Source of the DNA: an uncultured Oscillibacter sp.
Lineage (GTDB): Bacteria > Bacillota > Clostridia > Oscillospirales > Oscillospiraceae
DNA: 7,365 bases
Direction: 5' to 3'
NCBI GenBank assembly: GCA_900551885.1
Contig: URXS01000092.1
Coordinates: 1-7,365 of the forward strand
Both the position numbers and the translations under genes were made by a program. Under the pieces are notes generated by a model. It worked only from the letters and a program-made list of their open reading frames with translations. It was not told the DNA's origin and ran no database searches. Position 1 is the first letter of the stretch. Every line of letters begins with the position of its first letter. This document shows positions 1-4,911 of this stretch, piece after piece.

Positions 1-117
1 CTCCGGCCCCTGGGGCCCCTCGGGTCCCTGGGGTCCTTCCGGTCCTTGGGGCCCCTCGGGTCCCTGGGGCCCTTCGGGGCCCTGCGGTCCCTCCGGCCCC
101 TGGGGACCCTCCGCACC
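1..117 (-). repeat. 18-bp tandem repeat encoding GPQGPE collagen hexapeptides
   Basis: On the minus strand the DNA repeats with an 18-base period, each unit encoding GPQGPE. Synonymous changes among proline and glycine codons keep the copies from being identical, so the units have been kept by protein selection or are not freshly duplicated. The array continues past the left edge. Tracts of this kind commonly vary in length by slippage or recombination. Confidence 0.85.
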
Positions 118-327
118 CCGGGGGATGGAGAAGTTCAGCTCCACGCCGCAGGGGGTAGGGACGGCGGTCACCCGGGCGTTGGTGCCGGGGGCCGTGGTCA
201 CCGTGGTGCCCACAGTGATTTCCGAACGGCAGGGACAAGGTGGCGGACAGCAGGGGTCGGGGCAGCAATGTTTGCTATGACGGGAGGGCGGACAACAGGG
301 ATCGTCCTGAAAATGGCGCATATACAT
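1..327 (-). CDS. Collagen-like (Gly-X-Y) surface/exosporium-type protein, C-terminus cut by window edge
   Basis: The minus strand reads 109 codons from an ATG at 327 to the window edge without a stop. Residues 10-33 are a Cys/Pro-rich head with eight cysteines, four of them in CC pairs followed by P (C11-C12, C21-C22, C26-C27) plus C31 and C33. Residues 37-70 form a Thr/Val-rich segment ending in FSIPRG, which resembles the linker before collagen repeats in many Clostridia collagen-like proteins. From residue 71 there are 13 uninterrupted Gly-X-Y triplets, alternating GPQ and GPE after an initial GAE. Such proteins are known from spore exosporium filaments (BclA family), where the triplets form a triple helix. 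The exosporium location is inferred. No signal peptide or membrane segment is visible, which fits mother-cell assembly onto a spore. An AGGAG at 332-336 lies 4 bases from this ATG and 10 from a second in-frame ATG at 321, so the true start may be 321. The C-terminal trimerising domain lies outside the window. Confidence 0.85.
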   Translation of the reverse strand, partial: MYMRHFQDDPCCPPSRHSKHCCPDPCCPPPCPCRSEITVGTTVTTAPGTNARVTAVPTPCGVELNFSIPRGAEGPQGPEGPQGPEGPQGPEGPQGPEGPQGPEGPQGPE

Positions 328-353
328 TGGTCTCCTTTCTAAGGGTTCAGACC

Positions 354-382
354 AGTATATGCCGTGTCCACCGTCTATGCTC
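354..382 (-). promoter_or_regulatory. Possible promoter for the collagen-like gene (sporulation sigma-E-like -10)
   Basis: Reading the minus strand, CATATACT (354-361) lies 26 bases upstream of the ATG at 327. It matches seven of eight positions of the sigma-E -10 (CATACAHT, H = not G). It could also be read as a sigma-A TATACT. The upstream element GAGCATA (376-382, spacer 14) is only a partial match to a sigma-E -35, and there is no sigma-A -35. The alternative is readthrough from cinA. This is a weak call from sequence alone. Confidence 0.25.
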
Positions 383-384
383 CC

Positions 385-1638
385 TCAGGGTTTCAGGCCC
401 GTCAGGTACCGGCGCACCATATCCAGGGCGTGGTTGGCCGCCAGGTCCTGAATCCGGTCCCGGCGCCGCCGGCCGGACTCTGTCCGGCGGCAGAAAGTAC
501 CCTCCGGGGTGGCCAGGCCGATAAAGACCAGGCCCACGGGGTTGTTCCGCTCGTCCGGGTCCGGTCCCGCCACACCGGTGACCGATACGGCGACCTCTGC
601 CCCGGTGATCTTCCGGGCACCCTGGGCCATGGCACGGGCAGTCTGCTCCGACACGGCACCGTATGTGTCCAGTGTCTCCTGGGGCACCCCCAGCACGGCG
701 GCTTTTACCTCCGTCCAGTAGCTGACTACGCCGCCCCGGTAAACCCTGGAGGCCCCGGGTAGGGCGGTGATCCGCCGGGCCACCAGTCCCCCGGTGCAGC
801 TCTCAGCGGTGGCCAGGGTCAGGCCCTTTTTCAGCAGTTCCTCCATGCACACCTGGGCCAGGTCCTTTACATCGATCCCGTAGACGTAATCGCCCAGCGC
901 TTCACGGACCTGCTCCACCACCGGGGCCAGCAGGGCCTCCGCTGCCTGGGCGCTGTCCGCCTTGGCGGTGGCCCGGAGGCGCACCTCGCAGGGCTTGGCG
1001 TAGGTGGCCAGAGACGGGTTCTCCATGTGGGACATTTTCTCGTGGAGCAGCTCGTCCACATAGGACTCCCCCAGGCCGAAGGTCATGATGTCGTGGGAGA
1101 CGATGACCTCACGGGACAGGGCCCGCAGATACGGTTCCACCCACCGGTGGAGCATGGTCTCCATCTCGTGGGGCGGACCCGGCAACATCAGCACGTGGAC
1201 GCCGTCCACTGCAAAGGCGCAGCCGGGGGCGGTGCCTACGGGGTTGTCGAAAATGGTACACCCCTCCGGCAGCTCCGCCTGCTGGCGGTTGTTCTCCGGC
1301 ATGGGGGCGTGGAGGTTTTTCGTGTAGAAGTCCCGAATGTCCTCCAGAATATCCGGGTGGAACACCAATTTTCGGCCAAAGGCGGTGCAGATGGTTTGCT
1401 TGGTCAGATCGTCGTAGGTGGGCCCGAGGCCGCCGGTGGTGATCAGAATGTCCGCCCGGTGGCGGGCCACCTCCACAGCCTCCGCCAGCCGCTCCGGGTT
1501 GTCGCCCACCACGGTGTGCCAGAAGACGTTGATGCCCAGGGTGGACAGGCTCTGGGACAGGGTCTGGGCGTTGGTGTTGGCGATGTTGCCTAAGAGCAGC
1601 TCCGTTCCGACGGCAATGATTTCTGCGGTATGGGACAT
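385..1638 (-). CDS. cinA: CinA: competence/damage-inducible protein with nicotinamide mononucleotide deamidase domain
   Basis: The gene encodes 417 residues, the usual full two-domain CinA length. The N-terminal half is a MoaB/MogA-like (MoCF) domain with TTGGLGPTYDDLT at 67-79 and LPGPPHEM at 152-159. The C-terminal domain (about 265-417) is PncC-like, with AESCTGG at 278-284, GVVSY at 303-307 and VTGVAGPD at 353-360. PncC-type domains deamidate nicotinamide mononucleotide to nicotinic acid mononucleotide, recycling NMN released by the bacterial NAD-dependent DNA ligase. Some full-length CinA proteins also have ADP-ribose pyrophosphatase activity in the N-terminal domain. The protein should be cytoplasmic. 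I choose ATG 1638 because GGAGG (1648-1652) lies 9 bases upstream; an in-frame TTG at 1644 would leave only 3. The gene lies downstream of thiI on the same strand with a 95-base gap, and upstream of the collagen-like gene. Many Firmicutes place cinA near recA or pgsA, which are not seen here. Confidence 0.95.
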   Translation of the reverse strand: MSHTAEIIAVGTELLLGNIANTNAQTLSQSLSTLGINVFWHTVVGDNPERLAEAVEVARHRADILITTGGLGPTYDDLTKQTICTAFGRKLVFHPDILEDIRDFYTKNLHAPMPENNRQQAELPEGCTIFDNPVGTAPGCAFAVDGVHVLMLPGPPHEMETMLHRWVEPYLRALSREVIVSHDIMTFGLGESYVDELLHEKMSHMENPSLATYAKPCEVRLRATAKADSAQAAEALLAPVVEQVREALGDYVYGIDVKDLAQVCMEELLKKGLTLATAESCTGGLVARRITALPGASRVYRGGVVSYWTEVKAAVLGVPQETLDTYGAVSEQTARAMAQGARKITGAEVAVSVTGVAGPDPDERNNPVGLVFIGLATPEGTFCRRTESGRRRRDRIQDLAANHALDMVRRYLTGLKP

Positions 1639-1700
1639 GGGCAAAGACCTCCAATTGTCGGCAGACTGCCGGCGCGGTATTTTTCAGATGATACTATAGG

Positions 1701-1728
1701 TTTCCACAGGGCCGTGGCCCTGCGGAAA
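1701..1728 (-). terminator. Hairpin just downstream of thiI (weak or partial terminator)
   Basis: TTTCC-A-CAGGGCC and GGCCCTG-C-GGAAA form two arms of 13 bases with one mismatch around a very short centre, starting 5 bases past the thiI stop. The innermost pairs cannot close, leaving a loop of about four bases. On the minus strand the hairpin is followed by CCTATAGTAT, not a T-run, so it is not a standard intrinsic terminator. It could reduce readthrough into cinA or mark an RNA processing point. A TATAGT sits at 1693-1698 on the minus strand but has no recognisable -35. A smaller dyad, CGGCAG-A-CTGCCG (1659-1671), lies just ahead of the cinA ribosome binding site. Confidence 0.4.
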
Positions 1729-1733
1729 TGGGT

Positions 1734-2945
1734 TTAAATGCGGGGAGCGTCGCCGGGCTTTACCCATACCCACTGGCGGCCCTCCATGGCCTCCGCCACC
1801 AGGGCGTCCACGTCCAGCGCCGCCTCAGCGGCACGGACGTCCTCCAGCTTGGGCCGGGTGCAGGGATGCCGGGGAGTGAAGACGGTGCAGCAGTCCTCAT
1901 AGGGGAGAATGGAGGTGTCATAGGTGCCGATCTGGCGGGCCATGCGGATGATCTCCACCTTGTCCATGCCGATCAGAGGCCGCAGCACAGGGATCTGGCA
2001 CACGTCATCGGTGGTGCCCAGGGCCAGCATGGTCTGGCTGGCCACCTGGCCCAGGGACTCGCCGGTGATCAGGGCGCCGGCCTTGCACCGCTGGGCCACC
2101 GCCTGGGCAAGGCGCATCATGAACCGCCGCATGATCAGGGTGAAATACTCCTCCGGGCAGTTCTTGCGGATCTCCTCCTGAATATGGGTGAAGGGGATGA
2201 TGTGGACCATCATCCGGCCGCACCAGCCCGTCAGCAGCCGGGCCAGCTCCAGCACCTTCTCCTGGGCCTGGGGGGAGGTGTAGGGCGGGGAGACGAAGTG
2301 GACCATCTCCAGCTCCACGCCCCGCCGGGCCATCATCCAGGAGGACACGGGGCTGTCCAGCCCGCCGGAGAGCAGGCTCACCGCCCGGCCGCCCATGCCG
2401 ATAGGAAGACCTCCGGCACCGGGGACGGCGGGGGTGTGGACATAGGCGTACTTCTCCCGGATCTCCACATACACCGTCAGGTCCGGGTTGTGGACATCCA
2501 CAGTGATATTGGGAAAGGTCTCTGCCAGCTCGCCGCCCACCTCCTGGCTCAACTGGATGGAGTTGAGATGGAAGGTCTTGTCGGCCCGCTTGCTCTCCAC
2601 CTTGAAGCTGTGGGCGGTGGCAAAGGCGTCGGCCAGATAGGTTTTGGCGGTTTCCACGATAGCCGCCACAGTCTTCTCGCAGGGGGCCGCCCGGGCCACC
2701 GCCACCACGCCGAACACCTGCCGGCAGGCGGCGAAGGCCGCCTCCATGTCACAGTTTTCCATGGTGGGCTCCACATAGATGGTGCTCTGGCGGATATAGA
2801 CCTGGAAGCTGCCGCAGCCCTTCAGGCGGCGGCGGACGTTGTTTACCAGCTTGTCCTCAAAGGAATGGCGGTTCTGCCCCTTCAGCACCACCTCACCCAG
2901 CTTCAATAAAAAGATGTCCTGCTTCGGCATGGAATCTGTCGTCAT
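1734..2945 (-). CDS. thiI: ThiI: tRNA uracil 4-sulfurtransferase
   Basis: The protein has 403 residues. An N-terminal ferredoxin-like region opens with LGEVVLKGQNR (16-26) and leads into a THUMP domain (about 60-165). The PP-loop ATP-pyrophosphatase domain carries SGGLDS at 193-198, GESLGQVASQT at 295-305 and PYEDCC at 348-353. ThiI adenylates U8 of tRNA and transfers sulfur to make 4-thiouridine, a near-UV sensor; in some bacteria it also supplies sulfur for the thiamine thiazole ring. The E. coli enzyme (482 residues) has a C-terminal rhodanese domain; this one stops before it, as in Bacillus-type ThiI, and so probably takes sulfur directly from a cysteine desulfurase. The Cys pair 352-353 appears to be where E. 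coli has its catalytic PP-loop cysteine. No desulfurase gene adjoins it here. ATG 2945 is chosen because GGAGG (2952-2956) lies 6 bases upstream; the frame stays open to 3014 but that extension looks non-coding. Confidence 0.95.
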   Translation of the reverse strand: MTTDSMPKQDIFLLKLGEVVLKGQNRHSFEDKLVNNVRRRLKGCGSFQVYIRQSTIYVEPTMENCDMEAAFAACRQVFGVVAVARAAPCEKTVAAIVETAKTYLADAFATAHSFKVESKRADKTFHLNSIQLSQEVGGELAETFPNITVDVHNPDLTVYVEIREKYAYVHTPAVPGAGGLPIGMGGRAVSLLSGGLDSPVSSWMMARRGVELEMVHFVSPPYTSPQAQEKVLELARLLTGWCGRMMVHIIPFTHIQEEIRKNCPEEYFTLIMRRFMMRLAQAVAQRCKAGALITGESLGQVASQTMLALGTTDDVCQIPVLRPLIGMDKVEIIRMARQIGTYDTSILPYEDCCTVFTPRHPCTRPKLEDVRAAEAALDVDALVAEAMEGRQWVWVKPGDAPRI

Positions 2946-2999
2946 AATGGACCTCCGTATGGCATCAGAATTTCCCCACTTTGAAATCAGACACAACCG

Positions 3000-3043
3000 C
3001 CGGCGCTGCCGCAAAAAGCCCGCCGGGAAGCGATTTGACCGGC
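3000..3043 (-). promoter_or_regulatory. Competing hairpins in the thiI leader (possible attenuator)
   Basis: On the minus strand, GCCGG (3039-3043) can pair with CCGGC (3022-3026) across a 12-base loop; this stem is followed by GGGC and TTTTT (3013-3017), giving a weak terminator-like shape. The same CCGGCG segment (3021-3026) can instead pair with CGCCGG (3000-3005) across 15 bases, which would bury the T-run in the loop. Mutually exclusive stems of this kind are the layout of an attenuator. The stems are short and the region is GC-rich, so chance is a serious alternative. No known riboswitch core was recognised. Confidence 0.2.
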
Positions 3044-3074
3044 CAAAGGGGAGAGAAACGTTGGAATCGGCTTT

Positions 3075-3103
3075 ATTATACTGCGTTTGCCCGGGAATAA
3101 AAA
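3075..3103 (-). promoter_or_regulatory. Putative thiI promoter
   Basis: On the minus strand a perfect TATAAT (3075-3080) lies 17 bases from a weak -35 TTTTTA (3098-3103). Transcription would begin near 3068, giving a thiI leader of about 123 bases. The same AT patch reads TATACT on the plus strand (3077-3082), so the -10 could serve both directions, though the plus-strand -35 is poor. Confidence 0.5.
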
Positions 3104-3123
3104 GCCCTGAATTTTCCCGCCGG

Positions 3124-3153
3124 GCACGGTCTAAAAAATTTTTTTAGCCGTGC
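3124..3153. repeat. 30-base palindrome with A6T7 centre
   Basis: GCACGG-T-CTAAAAAA is followed by TTTTTTTAG-CCGTGC, a near-perfect inverted repeat. It could be a protein-binding dyad. As RNA it could form a hairpin with an AU-rich upper stem. It lies about 100 bases upstream of the plus-strand start and about 20 bases upstream of the -35 of the putative thiI promoter, so a role in regulating one or both genes is possible. No T-run follows it on either strand, so it is not a normal terminator. Confidence 0.5.
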
Positions 3154-3252
3154 AATAAACGCTGCCGCTGCCCCGTTATTGGTATAGAAAGAGCCGAGAG
3201 CCAACAAAAGGCAATCAACAAAAAACAATCAAACAATAAAAGGAGAACAACT

Positions 3253-4026
3253 ATGAAGAAGAGCAATTACTGGAAGGGCTTTGTCTCTGGTCTGCTGATG
3301 ACCGTTCTGCTGCTGGCCATGTGCCTGTCAGTGTCCGCCGCTGCCAACCGGACCATCCAGGTGGAGGACGGAATCAAGATCACCCTCAACGGTTCCGCCA
3401 TGACACCCCGGGACGTGAGCGGCAAGGAAGTCCCTGTGTTCCTGTATGAGGGCACCACCTATGTCCCTGCCCGGGCCATCAGTGAGGCTCTGGGGCTGAA
3501 CGTCAGCTTCAACTCCGCCACCCGGACCGTGGTCCTCACCAGCAAGAGCGGCACCGGTACCACCAGCCAGGGGACCACCCAGTCCAACTATATCACCGCT
3601 GACCGGGCCAAGGAGATCGCTCTGGCGGACGCGGGCCTCAGCGCCTCCGGTGTGACCTTTATTCGGGCCAACCTGGACTGGGATGACGGCCGGGCCGTCT
3701 ACGAGGTGGAGTTCTACAGTGGCAGCACCGAGTACGACTATGAGATCGACGCCGTCACCGGTGCCATCCGCAGCGCCGACCGGGATGTGGAGGGCTTCAC
3801 CGTACCCAGCACCTCCGGCGGCGCCACCATCACCGCCGACCGGGCCAAGCAGATCGCCCTGGCCGAGGTCCCCGGCGGCACGGTGTTCAAGTGCCAGCTT
3901 GACCGGGACGATGGCCGCCTGGTCTACGAGGTGGAGGTGTACAGCGGTACCACCGAGTATGATTTCGAGATCGACGCCCAGACCGGCAGCATCCTCAGCC
4001 GTGACGTGGATTATCGGGACCGGTAA
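3253..4026 (+). CDS. Secreted protein with stalk (Cu amine oxidase N-like) domain and two PepSY repeats
   Basis: The 257-residue protein starts with a Sec signal peptide: KK near the N-terminus, a hydrophobic core at about 10-26, and a likely cleavage after SVSA or SVSAA (residues 26-30). The LAMC at 21-24 is a poor lipobox. Residues about 36-96 match the stalk domain first named from copper amine oxidase N-termini, with ITLNGSAM at 43-50 and YVPARAISEALG at 70-81. A Gly/Thr/Ser linker (97-112) leads to two PepSY-type domains at 114-174 and 193-249, both containing ITADRAK, DDGR, VYEVE, TEYD and EID..TG. PepSY domains are thought to modulate peptidases or act as extracellular sensors or binders; the partner here is unknown. 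No sortase signal, C-terminal helix or catalytic domain is present, so the protein is probably released or held non-covalently at the wall. AAGGAG at 3240-3245 lies 7 bases upstream. The gene is monocistronic, ending at a strong terminator. Confidence 0.85.
   Translation: MKKSNYWKGFVSGLLMTVLLLAMCLSVSAAANRTIQVEDGIKITLNGSAMTPRDVSGKEVPVFLYEGTTYVPARAISEALGLNVSFNSATRTVVLTSKSGTGTTSQGTTQSNYITADRAKEIALADAGLSASGVTFIRANLDWDDGRAVYEVEFYSGSTEYDYEIDAVTGAIRSADRDVEGFTVPSTSGGATITADRAKQIALAEVPGGTVFKCQLDRDDGRLVYEVEVYSGTTEYDFEIDAQTGSILSRDVDYRDR
3592..3774 (+). repeat. PepSY repeat, copy 1
   Basis: This stretch encodes residues 114-174 and is clearly related in DNA and protein to the copy at 3829-3999. It has a slightly longer segment after IALAD (four more residues). 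The shared blocks ITADRAK, DDGR, VYEVE and TEYD point to a duplication within the gene. Confidence 0.75.
3829..3999 (+). repeat. PepSY repeat, copy 2
   Basis: This is the second copy of the PepSY unit (residues 193-249), offset 237 bases from the first. Many synonymous and conservative differences separate the copies, so the duplication is not very recent. Confidence 0.75.
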
Positions 4027-4041
4027 CAGATCAAACGTGGA

Positions 4042-4077
4042 GAAGCGGCGCCGAATAGGCGCCGCTTCGTTTCTTTT
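4042..4077 (+). terminator. Intrinsic terminator of the stalk/PepSY gene
   Basis: GAAGCGGCGCC (4042-4052), loop GAATA, and GGCGCCGCTTC (4058-4068) make a perfect 11-bp stem, followed by GTTTCTTTT. It begins 16 bases after the stop codon. Confidence 0.93.
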
Positions 4078-4098
4078 GCGTCCTGCGGGAAAAGCCGC

Positions 4099-4127
4099 TT
4101 GTGGACGAGGGGCTCCCTTGTTATAAT
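4099..4127 (+). promoter_or_regulatory. Extended -10 sigma-A-type promoter for the flavoprotein gene
   Basis: TGT-TATAAT (4119-4127) is a perfect extended -10. TTGTGG at 4099-4104 is a partial -35 with a 17-base spacer. Transcription should start near 4134, about 40 bases before the ATG at 4174. Confidence 0.75.
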
Positions 4128-4173
4128 GGAATTATCTCTCAAGTGAAAACACCATCATACGGAGGGGAAAGCT

Positions 4174-4806
4174 ATGAAGATCGTTGCCATTAACGGAAGT
4201 CCCAGAAAGAACGGAAACACCGCCCAGTGCCTGGAGGTGGTCCGGCGGGAGGTGGAAGCCGCCGGCGTGGCGTTCCAGGTGTTCCAGCCGGGCCCCAAGG
4301 TCCACCCCTGTATGGCCTGCTACCACTGCCTCAACACCGGGTCCCTGCGGTGCGTCCAGACCGACGACATGGTCAACGACATCATTGCCGCCTGCATCGA
4401 GGCCGACGGCATCCTGCTGGCCTCGCCGGTGTACCACGGCGGCATTGCCGGCGGCATGAAGTGCGTGCTGGACCGGCTGATGCTGGCGGCGGGCTGCGGA
4501 GAGAACCAACTGTGCCACAAGGTGGGCGGCGCCCTGTGCACCCTGCGCCGCAGCGGCGGTATGGAGACCTACCAGCAGCTTCTGGGTACCATGGACGCCA
4601 TGGAGATGATCATCGTCACCTCCGATTACTGGGGCGCCGTCCACGGGGCTGACCCCGGTGAGGTCCAGAGGGATACCGAGGGCATGGAGGTGGCCGCCAA
4701 ACTGGGCCGCAACATGGCCTGGACCGTGAAGGCTTTGGCGGCGGCCAAGGAGACGCTGCCTCCACCGGAGAGCCACAAGCGGACCTTCACCAATTTCATT
4801 CGGTGA
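4174..4806 (+). CDS. Flavodoxin-fold NAD(P)H-dependent FMN reductase, iron-sulfur flavoprotein (Isf)-like
   Basis: The 210-residue protein begins with a flavodoxin-like strand-loop MKIVAINGSPRKNGNT (1-16), the FMN phosphate-binding segment of the NADPH-dependent FMN reductase family. SPVYHGG (84-90) is the usual second flavin-contact loop. Cysteines 46, 49, 52 and 60 (CX2CX2CX7C) match the compact pattern of archaeal and clostridial iron-sulfur flavoproteins, where it holds a 4Fe-4S cluster that passes electrons to FMN. Many relatives keep only some of these cysteines and lack a proven cluster, so the cluster is an inference. The protein is cytoplasmic, with an unknown electron acceptor. Anaerobic roles proposed for the family include reducing oxygen species or quinones. 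GGAGGGG (4161-4167) lies 6 bases upstream of the ATG. The gene has its own promoter and no terminator before the LysR gene 105 bases downstream, so some shared transcription is possible. Confidence 0.88.
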   Translation: MKIVAINGSPRKNGNTAQCLEVVRREVEAAGVAFQVFQPGPKVHPCMACYHCLNTGSLRCVQTDDMVNDIIAACIEADGILLASPVYHGGIAGGMKCVLDRLMLAAGCGENQLCHKVGGALCTLRRSGGMETYQQLLGTMDAMEMIIVTSDYWGAVHGADPGEVQRDTEGMEVAAKLGRNMAWTVKALAAAKETLPPPESHKRTFTNFIR

Positions 4807-4834
4807 GATTAACAAAGAATTTATGGCGCTGCCG

Positions 4835-4864
4835 TTGACATATAGAATAATTTTATATTATAGT
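4835..4864 (+). promoter_or_regulatory. Promoter of the LysR-family gene
   Basis: A perfect TTGACA (4835-4840) is followed 18 bases later by TATAGT (4859-4864). Transcription would start near 4871, leaving a leader of about 41 bases that contains the hairpin at 4880-4898. Confidence 0.7.
4840..4858. promoter_or_regulatory. AT-rich dyad within the LysR promoter (possible operator)
   Basis: ATATA-N9-TATAT lies between the -35 and -10 elements and contains one T-N11-A pair (4843/4855), the minimal pattern of LysR-type binding sites. LysR regulators often repress their own gene by binding near the promoter. In an AT-rich promoter such a dyad can also arise by chance. Confidence 0.3.
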
Positions 4865-4879
4865 GGCTTTGACAAGAAG

Positions 4880-4898
4880 TTTGGCCCAAAGGGCCAAA
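4880..4898 (+). promoter_or_regulatory. Perfect hairpin directly upstream of the LysR gene Shine-Dalgarno
   Basis: TTTGGCCC-AAA-GGGCCAAA is a perfect 8-bp inverted repeat whose last base is immediately followed by GGGGAGG (4899-4905). In mRNA it would stack against the ribosome binding site near the 5' end; it may stabilise the transcript or tune translation. As DNA it could be an operator. No T-run follows, so it is not a terminator for the upstream gene. Confidence 0.5.
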
Positions 4899-4911
4899 GG
4901 GGAGGAAAGCC

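Larger units (their letters stand above)
2946..3252. other. Divergent intergenic region between thiI and the stalk/PepSY gene
   Basis: These 307 bases hold no convincing gene. They contain the thiI ribosome binding site and structured leader (to about 3068), a likely thiI promoter (3075-3103), a loose hairpin with arms GCCCGG/CCGGGC (3089-3094 and 3120-3125), an A6T7-centred palindrome (3124-3153), and an A-rich, G-poor leader (about 3195-3239) ahead of AAGGAG at 3240-3245, 7 bases from the plus-strand ATG. A TATAGA at 3183-3188 could be the -10 for the plus-strand gene, but no good -35 lies at the right distance. The GC content falls sharply relative to the flanking genes. Confidence 0.7.

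Noticed and set aside
1..117. Tandem repeats that could suggest a CRISPR or minisatellite array
   Set aside because: The 18-base period keeps a Gly-X-Y reading frame on the minus strand and has no spacers, so it is a coding collagen tract.
46..342. Plus-strand open frame over the collagen-like gene
   Set aside because: It is antisense to a frame with a recognisable collagen tract, a conserved linker and a ribosome binding site; it has no ribosome binding site or family features of its own.
1027..1593. Plus-strand open frame antisense to cinA
   Set aside because: It is a compositional shadow of cinA, with no ribosome binding site or domain.
1639..1644. TTG start for CinA two codons upstream of the ATG
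   Set aside because: The Shine-Dalgarno would be only 3 bases away, while the ATG at 1638 has a normal 9-base spacing.
1728..2909. Long plus-strand open frame (393 codons) antisense to thiI
   Set aside because: It mirrors the thiI coding frame in GC-rich DNA, is rich in His/Gly/Leu/Gln as such shadows are, and has no recognisable domain.
2946..3014. N-terminal extension of ThiI
   Set aside because: The extra residues do not resemble ThiI, and a well-spaced GGAGG fixes the start at 2945.
3124..3153. The A6T7 palindrome as a terminator
   Set aside because: No upstream gene ends nearby on either strand and no T-run follows the closing arm.
4132..4815. Minus-strand open frame antisense to the flavoprotein gene
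   Set aside because: The opposite strand has clear flavodoxin motifs, a promoter and a ribosome binding site.
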